From positions 2,790,001 through 2,854,000 of the forward strand of contig NZ_CP047355.1 in the NCBI RefSeq assembly GCF_030408815.1: a stretch of DNA of 64,000 nt, given 5' to 3'. Below are positions 1 to 8,002 of this stretch, in pieces. Numbering within the stretch: position 1 is the stretch's first letter; each line of letters starts with the position of its first letter. The stretch comes from Corynebacterium freiburgense. Its GTDB lineage: Bacteria > Actinomycetota > Actinomycetes > Mycobacteriales > Mycobacteriaceae. A program made the translations under genes and the position numbers. The notes beneath the pieces were generated by a model, which was not told the origin of the DNA, made no database searches, and was given only the letters and a program-made list of their open reading frames with translations.

Positions 1-631
1 CTAAGCACCACCACAGTAATCGTTTTTTCATAAGGCGTCGTATTTGCCACGGAACACCGCGATGTTGAAACTCTGCGGCAAAGATCCCAACGCTAAACCA
101 CGAAAGGAATGCGGGCGGCCAGATCTGTACGTTAATGGATTCAATGGATTGCACAAAGGGGAACCACGGCCAACCCAAACTAAGCAAAGTGAGTGCTAGA
201 ACCCATTTCCATCCCAATCGATATAAAAACGGAAGCACTAAGTAGAAGGCGACTTCAACGCACAGCGACCATAAATGCGTGAGGCCTGGATGCAACGCCT
301 GAGGAACATACAATTGGGTTAATGTAAGATTCGCAAAAATCGTGGAAATCGAAGCTCCATACGCCTCCGGCAATAACAACAACACAACGAACACCAGTAC
401 TACGTAAGCGGGCAGGATGCGGGAGGCGCGGCGTCGATAATAGCCTGGTGTTGGGGGCCGCCATAATAAAAAAGCCGAGAGGGCAAAAAAGACCGGCACA
501 AAGAAATCGAAACGATCCAAAACGCCTGTTGTAGTGCCGGTTTGAAAGGCCGCGTGGGTAAATACAATGCCCACCGCCGCCACGGCGCGCAACGCTTGAA
601 GCTGGGGGTTGTAGGATTGAGGGGCCCGCAT
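1..631 (-). CDS. Acyltransferase 3 family membrane protein, N-terminal part (cut by window edge)
   Basis: An open frame runs leftward from an ATG at 631 to the window edge, so only about 210 N-terminal residues are visible. The protein starts MRAPQSYNPQLQALRAVAAV and carries the family's Arg15 and His26 pair (R..A......H). A HLWSLCVEVAFYLVLP segment is typical of OafA-type integral membrane O-acyltransferases, and several hydrophobic helices follow. Such enzymes move acetyl, succinyl or longer acyl groups onto cell-surface glycans or lipids; the substrate here is unknown. A minus-strand -10 box TAAACT (639-644) lies 7 nt before the ATG, suggesting a leaderless message. The gene diverges from the DUF3068 gene 24 bp away. 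The family call is firm; substrate and C-terminus cannot be assessed. Confidence 0.85.
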   Translation of the reverse strand, partial: MRAPQSYNPQLQALRAVAAVGIVFTHAAFQTGTTTGVLDRFDFFVPVFFALSAFLLWRPPTPGYYRRRASRILPAYVVLVFVVLLLLPEAYGASISTIFANLTLTQLYVPQALHPGLTHLWSLCVEVAFYLVLPFLYRLGWKWVLALTLLSLGWPWFPFVQSIESINVQIWPPAFLSWFSVGIFAAEFQHRGVPWQIRRLMKKRLLWWCL

Positions 632-655
632 TACCCGAAGTTTAGAGGAAAACGC

Positions 656-1252
656 ATGTCCTACCGCACTCTCGCTGCTGGGGCGGCACTTTTGGGTTGC
701 CTCGCCATCGCTCCCACGGTAGTGCACCAAGTGTACCGTGCCGAACCTGTGATGCACTCAGTGCTGGTAGGACCTGAGGGATCGCTGGAAACGAACATAA
801 CCTTAGGGGAGCCAAGTAAAAAAGGGCGGATAAAATTAGACGTCTCCCGTTCCGATGGATTTAGTGAGACCGTCGAGTTATTGCAAGCCAACGCCTACCC
901 TGCAGAAGGCGGAGGTTTAGAGTACATGTTCCCCACAAATACTGAGCGACGTTCGTACCCTTGGTCAGATGAAAAACCGGTAGATTACGTTGATGCGGAA
1001 TATATCAATGACGTCAAAGTATATAAATTTGCCAACGAACAAACTTCCGTCTGGGTCGAACCAAAGTCCGGAACATTAGTAGACTTACACACTCATGGCG
1101 CACGCTGGGATGAGGCCACAAAACAACGCCAATGGGACGTCGCTTACCCGCATATTAGGGCGTTAAAAATCCTCGACGTTACCCGCTACTTCGGATTCCT
1201 CATTGCCGCAGGTCTCATCATTACTGGCGTGGTGCGAAAAATGCGCTCATGA
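656..1252 (+). CDS. DUF3068-type envelope protein
   Basis: This 198-residue protein has an N-terminal membrane segment after MSYRTLAAGAALLGCLA, a roughly 140-residue extracytoplasmic domain and a C-terminal membrane helix ending in a short basic tail (VVRKMRS). That is the two-anchor layout of the DUF3068 (PorA-like) family of corynebacteria and mycobacteria. The longer frame from 542 is not the start: ATG 656 has a Shine-Dalgarno AGAGGA at 644-649, and the upstream codons overlap the divergent acyltransferase. The stop overlaps the next gene's start (ATGA at 1249-1252), so the two are translationally coupled. The biochemical role is unknown; the context is cell-envelope glycan or lipid work. 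Confidence 0.75.
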   Translation: MSYRTLAAGAALLGCLAIAPTVVHQVYRAEPVMHSVLVGPEGSLETNITLGEPSKKGRIKLDVSRSDGFSETVELLQANAYPAEGGGLEYMFPTNTERRSYPWSDEKPVDYVDAEYINDVKVYKFANEQTSVWVEPKSGTLVDLHTHGARWDEATKQRQWDVAYPHIRALKILDVTRYFGFLIAAGLIITGVVRKMRS

Positions 1253-2637
1253 GATTTCCGGCCCAACTAACGCTTATCATTCCAATACTTCTACCATGTG
1301 TTTTGCTGTTTCCGCTTATACTTCCGGGACAGCTTATTCACCGCGATATGGTGGTACTGGATAATCTGGCGCTTTCATTAGGAGCATTCGGTTTCGGCGA
1401 TCTACCTGCAAGAAACGCACCACAAGACGGTGCGCTGGCATTGTTAGGCAAGATTGTTCCAGCATCCTGGGTAGCGCGGGCTGCAATCTTTGGTGCAGCA
1501 ATTTGGGCCTGTTGGAGTTTTCGCACACATCCCGCAGCTGCGCTGATTTTGCTTGTTAATCCATTTATAATTGAACGTTTGTTGCAAGGACACTGGTCAT
1601 TGGTGATTGCCGCTTGGCTCCTCCCCATTGTGGCCACACCTACGTTTGGAATCCGGCGTTATATAGCAATGTGGGTATGCGCATTAACGCCGACGGGCGT
1701 GGTGGCTGCGGTCGCCGTGGCACTTACTACTCGTACGGATAGACTCCGATTATGCGGCTTTGGGTTAGCCTGCGCCCTGCCGTGGATTATTCCTTCGCTT
1801 ATGCATTCCCACACTACGGTTGGCGGCGCACATATGTTTGCTGCGCGGGCCGAAACGTATGTTGGCACACTCGGCGCACTACTAGGTTTAGGGGGAATTT
1901 GGAACGCACAAGCGGTCCCCCCATCACGTCATATGGGCTTTGCACTTGCCGGAGTGGCGTTATTTATTCTGTTAATCAGCGCATTTAGACACGTTCCGCA
2001 CAGCTTATTGACGCTCGCTGGGGTCGGTTTTTGCTTAGCATCCCTAGGCTGGCTCACCCCAGGCATTCTCGAATATATCCTGCAATTTCCTGGCGGTGGG
2101 CTTCTTCGCGATGGACAAAAATGGGTTATTCTTGCCATTCCTGCCATGGTCTTTCTAGCACAATACGCACGCCCAACCTGGTTGCTTGTGAGCCTCACAC
2201 TACTGCAAATCCCCGATGCTCCTGCAGCATTGTGGCAGATCAAACCCACTAATGTAATTATCAAAAGTTATGGCGAGGGCCAAGATGTCTTATTCACCGA
2301 TCTACCACCAACACTTGATCCCCGCACGAAGGCGTCTCCAAGTGTAGAATCTGGTGCCCTTAAAGTCGATGGACTACTCATCGACGCGCCCTCTGCTCGA
2401 TACACAAAAGCTATGCAAGCATGGCGCGACGGAGATATCTCGGAATTACAATCCTTGCAGGTAGGAGTAGTAGTTGATGGCGATTCTATTACTAAAATCC
2501 CAGACGTCACACCTCGTCGTGGCTGGCCTTGGTGGATGGGTCTTGGATTGAGTCTTGGTTGGTTACTTCTTCCAATAATTTCTCTACTGCCCGCCCTGTG
2601 GCGTGCCAAGAATAAGCGTTCGGGCTTAATGGAGTAG
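1249..2637 (+). CDS. Polytopic membrane protein, possibly a GT-C-type glycosyltransferase
   Basis: A 462-residue protein with about ten hydrophobic helices. It has an early acidic loop with IHRDMVVLD after the first helix, an NPFIIERLLQGHWSL segment, and a later GGGLLRDGQKWV loop. This arrangement resembles GT-C lipid-linked sugar transferases and the membrane half of AftD-like proteins, but no diagnostic motif settles it, so the activity is inference. It is coupled to the DUF3068 gene by a 4-nt overlap. Its 3' end overlaps the convergent GT4 gene by 131 bp, which is unusual. A role in building a surface polysaccharide or lipoglycan fits both neighbours. Confidence 0.6.
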   Translation: MRFPAQLTLIIPILLPCVLLFPLILPGQLIHRDMVVLDNLALSLGAFGFGDLPARNAPQDGALALLGKIVPASWVARAAIFGAAIWACWSFRTHPAAALILLVNPFIIERLLQGHWSLVIAAWLLPIVATPTFGIRRYIAMWVCALTPTGVVAAVAVALTTRTDRLRLCGFGLACALPWIIPSLMHSHTTVGGAHMFAARAETYVGTLGALLGLGGIWNAQAVPPSRHMGFALAGVALFILLISAFRHVPHSLLTLAGVGFCLASLGWLTPGILEYILQFPGGGLLRDGQKWVILAIPAMVFLAQYARPTWLLVSLTLLQIPDAPAALWQIKPTNVIIKSYGEGQDVLFTDLPPTLDPRTKASPSVESGALKVDGLLIDAPSARYTKAMQAWRDGDISELQSLQVGVVVDGDSITKIPDVTPRRGWPWWMGLGLSLGWLLLPIISLLPALWRAKNKRSGLME

Positions 2638-3601
2638 CCCGCGGGGCGTCGATAAGCTTTGCGGTAAGCCGAATAAGTTCGGCTTTATTATCGGCTAACG
2701 CTCCCAATTGCACGCTATCCTGAAGGCCTCCTGAACTGCGATAACCCACCGTAGGAACACCATGAAGTGCAGCTTCAGTCACAGCGAGCCCCCACCCTTC
2801 TTTCCGCGATGGCATAAGGTGCACCTTTGCACGATCAAGCAATGCATGTTTACGTTGCTCCGAAACTTGACCATGGAAAACCACCCGATCAGCGACTCCA
2901 AGCTCCCGCGCATACACACGTAATTTCGACGCCCACCACCCCGAGCCAATCACGTCAAGAACCACATTAGGTAATGCTGCAACAACATCCATTGCATGTT
3001 CGATTTGCTTATGCGGAACTAGGCGAGAGAGCGTCACTAAATGCACTCCATCCGCCGCTAATGGCGCAAACTCAGGAACTGGGTCTACACCATTGAGGAT
3101 CACCGTAATATCCCTGACGCCTAAACTCTGCAATTCCCTACGGCTCGACTCAGAAACCGTAATATAGCGACAACCCTGATGTACTTTTGGACTCACTTTT
3201 GATTCCAAAAACCATCCAAGCCGCGACAATACCTTCCCTGCAACCGGCCATTGCTCCTTATGACAATGATGTACCAAAATTACTGTCGGACAACCTGCGA
3301 ATATTCGGGCGAAAAATGGAATTCCATTTTGGGTATCTATCACCACATCAACACCAGCCAAATCTCCGATACCGATACGCCCTAGAACCATAGCAATCCA
3401 AGCCCTGGGATACACCGTAAACTTACCGCCACCGCGAGTAAATAAAATACCTTCACGCAGCTCTTTACCGTGCCCTGCCGTGCGATACACCACCTGATGC
3501 CCCCTACTAGCAAGATAGCTACCTACACGTTCTAGGTACCGCTCACTGCCACCTCCTTGTGGGTGGGTGGTATCTCGCCAACACATCAGAACAATTTTCA
3601 T
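2507..3601 (-). CDS. GT4 family glycosyltransferase
   Basis: A 364-residue GT-B fold retaining glycosyltransferase. The N-terminus has MKIVLMCWRDTTHPQGGGSE, the glycine-rich start of GT4 enzymes. The C-terminal half has VTLSRLVPHKQIEHA and a PSRKEGWGLAVTEAALHGVP block, which holds the EX7E-type donor-binding motif. Members such as the PIM and lipomannan mannosyltransferases use GDP- or UDP-sugars in the cytoplasm; the sugar here is not identifiable. It diverges from the methyltransferase gene at 3631, with a TAGGCT -10 box at 3611-3616. Its last about 43 codons run antisense through the end of the preceding membrane-protein gene. The family call is secure. Confidence 0.88.
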   Translation of the reverse strand: MKIVLMCWRDTTHPQGGGSERYLERVGSYLASRGHQVVYRTAGHGKELREGILFTRGGGKFTVYPRAWIAMVLGRIGIGDLAGVDVVIDTQNGIPFFARIFAGCPTVILVHHCHKEQWPVAGKVLSRLGWFLESKVSPKVHQGCRYITVSESSRRELQSLGVRDITVILNGVDPVPEFAPLAADGVHLVTLSRLVPHKQIEHAMDVVAALPNVVLDVIGSGWWASKLRVYARELGVADRVVFHGQVSEQRKHALLDRAKVHLMPSRKEGWGLAVTEAALHGVPTVGYRSSGGLQDSVQLGALADNKAELIRLTAKLIDAPRATPLSPNAYSWHATGRAVEKLLEEVTNQDSIQDPSTKASHDEV

Positions 3602-3610
3602 ACCGGACCT

Positions 3611-3622
3611 AGCCTATACAAT
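3611..3622. promoter_or_regulatory. Back-to-back divergent -10 elements
   Basis: Only 29 bp separate the GT4 ATG (3601, minus) from the methyltransferase ATG (3631, plus). A minus-strand TAGGCT (3616-3611) abuts a plus-strand TACAAT (3617-3622). The plus -10 lies 8 nt before its ATG, so that transcript should be leaderless; the minus one leaves at most a few leader bases. Confidence 0.55.
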
Positions 3623-3630
3623 CCCCTATC

Positions 3631-4347
3631 ATGCGCCACTTTGCCACTCTGCGACGTTCATTGAGTCTCCTCACATCATTCCCTAATGAACAACGCAATC
3701 CAGATGAGTTCTATAGCAACCTTGCTGAAGACACTGCTCGGCTTATCGAGCAATTCGCTCCGCTTTCCGGAACTCGAGTCCTTGATGTTGGTGGCGGACC
3801 AGGCTACTTTGTAGACGCGTTCGCACGGCGGAAAGCCTGGTATATCGGCGTAGATCCGTTCGAAAAATCCCATGTTAAAGCCTCCGGCCACGCACTTCCC
3901 TTCCACAATGACACATTCGATATCACATATTCGTCGAATGTAGTTGAGCACATTTCTGATCCATGGAAAATGTGTGAAGAAATGTTACGGGTAACAAAAC
4001 CGGGCGGGTTTACTATTGTCAGCTACACAATTTGGCTGGGGCCGTTTGGCGGACATGAAACTGGCCTTTGGCAGCATTATATTGGAGGCGAATATGCGCG
4101 GGATCGCTACACCAGGAAACATGGTCGCCCACCAAAAAACGTGTTCGGAGAATCACTGTTTGATGTTTCCTGTGCCGATGGACTCCAGTGGGCGCGTTCT
4201 GTTCAAGGCGCAAAGATCGTACGAGAATTCCCCCGTTACCATCCTTGGTGGGCATGGTGGCTTGTAAAAATTCCCGGCGTTCGAGAATTTCTTGTAAGCA
4301 ATCTTGTGGTGGTGCTGCAAAAGGAAACCCTGCCGCCTCATTTCTAA
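3631..4347 (+). CDS. Class I SAM-dependent methyltransferase
   Basis: A 238-residue enzyme with the Rossmann SAM-binding motif I VLDVGGGPGYFVDAFA (around residues 50-65), an acidic motif II (YIGVDPFE) and the post-I motif SSNVVEHISDPWKMCEEMLRV of the Methyltransf_11 group. The acceptor is unknown; placement next to a GT4 gene suggests a glycan or polyprenyl-linked intermediate. It is transcribed divergently from the GT4 gene from a leaderless promoter (TACAAT 8 nt before ATG). Its 3' end carries a stem-loop shared with the convergent pck gene. Confidence 0.85.
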   Translation: MRHFATLRRSLSLLTSFPNEQRNPDEFYSNLAEDTARLIEQFAPLSGTRVLDVGGGPGYFVDAFARRKAWYIGVDPFEKSHVKASGHALPFHNDTFDITYSSNVVEHISDPWKMCEEMLRVTKPGGFTIVSYTIWLGPFGGHETGLWQHYIGGEYARDRYTRKHGRPPKNVFGESLFDVSCADGLQWARSVQGAKIVREFPRYHPWWAWWLVKIPGVREFLVSNLVVVLQKETLPPHF

Positions 4348-4357
4348 AACGGCAGGG
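4328..4357. terminator. Stem-loop between methyltransferase and pck
   Basis: Arms CCCTGCCG (4328-4335) and CGGCAGGG (4350-4357) flank a 14-nt loop. They span the methyltransferase stop codon and precede the convergent pck stop. There is no long T tract on either side, so it is probably a weak bidirectional terminator. Confidence 0.5.
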
Positions 4358-4382
4358 TAATTCGGTAAGGAAGAGAAAGAAA

Positions 4383-6212
4383 CTACTTAGCTTCGCTAAT
4401 ACGCTTCTTCAATGCTTCAAATTCTTCCAGAACTTCAGCTGGGACCTTTGGACCCAGCTTAGCCAGCCAAGCTTCGTTGTCTTCAACGTCGGCTGCCCAT
4501 TGCTCCGGAGGAGCACTCAAAGCTTCACGTACATCCTCGATTGGGGTATCCAAACCGGTGAGGTCAAGGTCTTCCACACGTGCGGTGTAACCAGCAACAG
4601 TTTCATCAGCACCAACGCGGCCCTCAATGCGATCAATAACCCACTTAAGCACGCGGCTGTTGTCACCGAAACCTGGCCACAAGAAACGACCATCTTCACC
4701 ACGGCGGAACCAGTTCACCAGGAATACTGCTGGCATCTTGTCACCACCCTTAACACCCATATCAATCCAGTGTTGGAAGTAATCACCAGCGTTATAGCCA
4801 ATGAACGGCAGCATAGCCATTGGATCGTGCCGCAAAGAGCCAACCTTTGCTTCAGCGGAAGCAGCAGTCTGGCCAGATGCCAGCAAAGTACCGATCATGG
4901 TCGCGTGGTTCCAGGAATGAGCTTGGGTCACCAATGGAACAGTATCTGCACGACGGCCACCAAACAGGATCGCCGAAATCGGAACACCAGCGGGGTCGTT
5001 AAACTCTGGTGCAGCTACCGGGCATTGGCTAATTGGTACGCAGTAGCGGGAGTTCGGATGGGAAGAAAGCTCACCGGACTCTGGTGTCCAATCATTTCCC
5101 TTCCAGTCAATGAGGTGCTGTGGCTCACCCTCAAGGCCTTCCCACCAAACGTCACCATCATCTGTAAGGGCAACGTTGGTGAAGATCGAATTACCTGGCT
5201 CCATGGTGTACATGGCGTTCGGGTTGGAGGAGTAGTTCGTACCAGGAGCAACACCAAAGAAACCATTTTCTGGGTTTACGGCGTACAAACGACCGTCTTC
5301 ACCGAAGTGCAACCAGGCGATATCGTCACCAACCACTTCTGCGGTCCAGCCTTCAATGGTGGGCTGAATCATAGCGAGGTTAGTCTTACCACATGCTGAA
5401 GGAAAGGCCGCTGCGATGTAGTAGCTCTTTTTCTCTGGTGATGTCAGCTTCAGGATAAGCATATGCTCAGCCATCCAGCCTTCATCTTTCGCCATAATAG
5501 AAGCGATACGCAGGGCATAGCACTTCTTAGCCAAAATGGCATTACCACCATAACCAGAACCATATGACCAGATCTCACGAGTTTCAGGGAACTGCGTAAT
5601 GTACTTGGTGTCATTACATGGCCAAGGAACATCTTCTTGACCTGGCTCAAGTGGATAACCGACCGAATGCAGACAGTGGACAAAGTCCCCATCTTCACCG
5701 ATCTTGTCTAATGCTTCTTGGCCCATGCGAGTCATAATCCGCATGGACATAACTACATAAGCAGAGTCGGTTAATTGCACACCCAGTTTTGGATCTGGAT
5801 CAGTAATTGGACCCATGCAGAATGGGACCACATACATCGTACGGCCCTTCATGGAGCCACGGTAATGCTCCGTCATTTCTGCTTTCATTTTCACTGGGTC
5901 AGCCCAGTTATTTGTCGGACCAGCACCTTCTTCGGTTTCCGAGCAAATAAAAGTACGGGTTTCCACACGTGCAACATCCGCAGGATTTGAACGAGCAAGG
6001 AAGCTATTTGGCTTCTTTTCCTCATTGAGCTTGATAAAAGTACCCGCCTCTACAAGCTCAGCGCCCAGGCGGTCCCACTCTTCACTTGAGCCGTCTGCAA
6101 ATACTACGGCCTCGGGTTGGAACAATTCGACTGCATCAGCAATCCACTGCAGCAGTTCTTTGTTCTTGGTAGGAACAGGACCAACAAGACCCTTGATTTC
6201 CGGAACGGACAT
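4383..6212 (-). CDS. pck: Phosphoenolpyruvate carboxykinase (GTP)
   Basis: A 609-residue GTP-dependent PEPCK that converts oxaloacetate and GTP to PEP, CO2 and GDP, the entry to gluconeogenesis. The kinase-1a P-loop [13 protein letters not shown], the hyper-reactive Cys in that loop, and the [12 protein letters not shown] segment identify the GTP class. Full family length. The start is supported by AGGAG five bases before the ATG. It stands alone, convergent with the methyltransferase and divergent from trmB. In corynebacteria pck is controlled by carbon-source regulators (RamB, RamA, GntR types). The upstream region has a C5/G5 palindrome that could serve such control. Confidence 0.97.
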   Translation of the reverse strand: MSVPEIKGLVGPVPTKNKELLQWIADAVELFQPEAVVFADGSSEEWDRLGAELVEAGTFIKLNEEKKPNSFLARSNPADVARVETRTFICSETEEGAGPTNNWADPVKMKAEMTEHYRGSMKGRTMYVVPFCMGPITDPDPKLGVQLTDSAYVVMSMRIMTRMGQEALDKIGEDGDFVHCLHSVGYPLEPGQEDVPWPCNDTKYITQFPETREIWSYGSGYGGNAILAKKCYALRIASIMAKDEGWMAEHMLILKLTSPEKKSYYIAAAFPSACGKTNLAMIQPTIEGWTAEVVGDDIAWLHFGEDGRLYAVNPENGFFGVAPGTNYSSNPNAMYTMEPGNSIFTNVALTDDGDVWWEGLEGEPQHLIDWKGNDWTPESGELSSHPNSRYCVPISQCPVAAPEFNDPAGVPISAILFGGRRADTVPLVTQAHSWNHATMIGTLLASGQTAASAEAKVGSLRHDPMAMLPFIGYNAGDYFQHWIDMGVKGGDKMPAVFLVNWFRRGEDGRFLWPGFGDNSRVLKWVIDRIEGRVGADETVAGYTARVEDLDLTGLDTPIEDVREALSAPPEQWAADVEDNEAWLAKLGPKVPAEVLEEFEALKKRISEAK

Positions 6213-6538
6213 TGGCTCTCCTGACTTAAAAGTCGTTCGACAGACTTAACACCAACCACAATAACGTTGATCAGTCCTCGACGTCCCTAGGTTCGGTGAG
6301 AAACGCGCCACACTTAGTAATAACCAGTCCCCTTCCCCAAGGAAATATCATGTGCACGACGTGTTTTTCTGAGAATTAGCGTGGGAAATCACCCCCAAGG
6401 GGGTGATTTTCTGCGCCTGTCCCCACAACTAAAACATGTTCGGACACCAACATAAATTGCTCACATATTAATTTTTGGTCTTCACTACACCCAACCGGTT
6501 CTATCCAGTTAGAAATAGCTGCACCGTATTGAGTTCAA
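6213..6538. other. pck-trmB intergenic region
   Basis: About 350 bp of non-coding, divergent promoter space. It contains the palindrome at 6386-6409, further C-rich runs (near 6330 and 6420) of the kind bound by RamA-like regulators, and AT-rich DNA at 6450-6490. No small gene or RNA was recognised. Confidence 0.6.
6386..6409. promoter_or_regulatory. Palindrome AAATCACCCCC-AA-GGGGGTGATTT
   Basis: Two perfect 11-bp arms separated by AA lie about 175 bp upstream of the pck start and 157 bp upstream of trmB. C4-6/G4-6 stretches are the reported signature of RamA sites in C. glutamicum, and pck is a RamA/RamB target there. It could alternatively be a terminator-like hairpin, but no gene ends here. 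Confidence 0.45.
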
Positions 6539-6552
6539 GTGGACCAACGGGG

Positions 6553-6558
6553 CACAAT
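6553..6558 (+). promoter_or_regulatory. -10 box of trmB (leaderless)
   Basis: CACAAT lies 7 nt before ATG 6566. No Shine-Dalgarno is present, so the transcript probably starts at the A of the start codon. Confidence 0.45.
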
Positions 6559-6565
6559 AGTGCAG

Positions 6566-7333
6566 ATGTCTAATTCTGATAATTCTCACAACTTCTCCAC
6601 TGGCGAACTCCCAGCTGGACGCCCCCTTCAATCAACCTTTGAGGACGGGCTAAATTACCCACGTTTAGGAAGTATTAGTTTTCGGCGTGGAACACTTACC
6701 GACAACCAGGAAAAGCTTTGGAAAGAGCACTGGCCACATTTGGGGTGCGTACTCTCCGATGAACATATTGACATTGAGAAATGGTTTAGCCGAACAGGGG
6801 CCCCAACAATTGTAGAAATAGGTTCGGGCACCGGGACTTCAACTGCTGCAATGGCTTCGGTAGAGCCAAATACAAATATTATTGCGGTTGAGTTGTATAA
6901 ACCCGGTCTCGCGAAACTATTAGGCACCACCGTTCGCAATGGAATTTCTAATATTCGCATGGTTCGCGGTGACGGTGTCGAAGTCCTCAACCGTATGTTT
7001 GAAGAAAATTCAATTGATGGCGTCCGAATTTTCTTCCCTGATCCTTGGCCCAAGGCTCGCCACCATAAACGCAGGATAATCCAATCGGGAACCTTGCGGC
7101 TTATTGCCTCTCGGCTTAAGCCTGGTGGTGTTTTACATGTGGCAACAGATCATGCTGATTATGCAGAGTGGATCAAGGAACTAGTAAACATTGAACCAAA
7201 ACTGGAGTATATGGGCTGGCCATGGGAAGATTGTCCACAGCTTACTGATCGTCAGGTGATTACTAAGTTTGAAGGAAAAGGCTTAGACAAAGACCATGTG
7301 ATTACCGAGTTCTTATGGCGAAAGAGGCCCTAA
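6566..7333 (+). CDS. trmB: tRNA (guanosine(46)-N7)-methyltransferase
   Basis: A 255-residue SAM-dependent enzyme that methylates G46 in the tRNA variable loop. It has the SAM motif [16 protein letters not shown] and the family-specific [15 protein letters not shown] block, which binds tRNA and SAM. The frame is open from a GTG at 6539, but ATG 6566 is preferred because a CACAAT -10 lies 7 nt upstream and the resulting length is typical. It is first in a rightward operon with the NYN, MmpL, UPF0104 and DUF3054 genes; its TAA directly abuts the next gene's TTG start. Confidence 0.94.
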   Translation: MSNSDNSHNFSTGELPAGRPLQSTFEDGLNYPRLGSISFRRGTLTDNQEKLWKEHWPHLGCVLSDEHIDIEKWFSRTGAPTIVEIGSGTGTSTAAMASVEPNTNIIAVELYKPGLAKLLGTTVRNGISNIRMVRGDGVEVLNRMFEENSIDGVRIFFPDPWPKARHHKRRIIQSGTLRLIASRLKPGGVLHVATDHADYAEWIKELVNIEPKLEYMGWPWEDCPQLTDRQVITKFEGKGLDKDHVITEFLWRKRP

Positions 7334-7999
7334 TTGTCTGAGAATGCTTTTATAACCCACAACTACGGCCTGAGTGATATTCAAGGACCGCCAAGTTTAC
7401 TGCTAGTTTGGGATGCCCCAAATCTTGATATGGGTTTAGGCGCAATTATTGGTGGTCGTCCTACCACCGTACACCGTCCACGTTTTGATGCGATTGGTCG
7501 GTGGTTACTCGACCAATCTGCGGCTCTTGGCGATCATATTGTTCCTGAGGCCACGGTCTTTACCAATGTCACTCCTGGTGGGGCTGACGCGATCCGCCCA
7601 TGGGTGGAGGCGCTGCGGAATGTTGGTTTTGCTGTGTTTGCTAAACCAAAGTTGGACGAGGAGTCTGACGTTGATCCAGATATGCTGCAGCACATTCGAC
7701 GCCGTCATGCTGAAGGCACCCTTGAAGGCTTAATTGTTGCCAGCGCAGATGGGCAGAATTTCCGCGAGTTACTTGAAGAGCTTGCGGTCAATATTCCAGT
7801 TCGTGTCATTGGCTTTCATGAGCACTCTGCTTGGGCAGTTGCCTCTGAAGCTTTAGAATTTACGGATTTAGAGGATATTCCTGGAGTTTTCCGGGAGCCA
7901 TTGCCTCGTGTCAGTTTGGACTCGCTTCCAGAAGGCGGTGCTTGGCTTCAGCCATTCCGCCCTCTATCTGCCTTGTTATCTGGGAGGAAGGACCTGTAA
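7334..7999 (+). CDS. NYN domain protein (PIN-like RNase fold)
   Basis: A 221-residue protein whose core (LLLVWDAPNLDMGLG, a middle ATVFTNV strand and LEGLIVASADGQNF) matches the NYN/LabA-like branch of PIN-domain nucleases. The conserved acidic residues are Asp in WDAPNLD and in SADGQNF. Family members cut or bind RNA, but the target is unknown. The TTG start immediately follows the trmB stop and has AAAGAGG just upstream. It lies between trmB and the MmpL transporter as in other corynebacteria, so linkage to mycolate export may be positional only. Confidence 0.75.
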   Translation: MSENAFITHNYGLSDIQGPPSLLLVWDAPNLDMGLGAIIGGRPTTVHRPRFDAIGRWLLDQSAALGDHIVPEATVFTNVTPGGADAIRPWVEALRNVGFAVFAKPKLDEESDVDPDMLQHIRRRHAEGTLEGLIVASADGQNFRELLEELAVNIPVRVIGFHEHSAWAVASEALEFTDLEDIPGVFREPLPRVSLDSLPEGGAWLQPFRPLSALLSGRKDL

Positions 8000-8002
8000 C
8001 GC

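Noticed and set aside
255..464. 69-codon minus-strand frame at the left edge
   Set aside because: It lies in another frame of the acyltransferase gene, which runs off the window edge and has recognisable family motifs.
4188..5399. 403-codon frame on the plus strand opposite pck
   Set aside because: Antisense shadow of the highly conserved PEPCK gene; no family resemblance or RBS.
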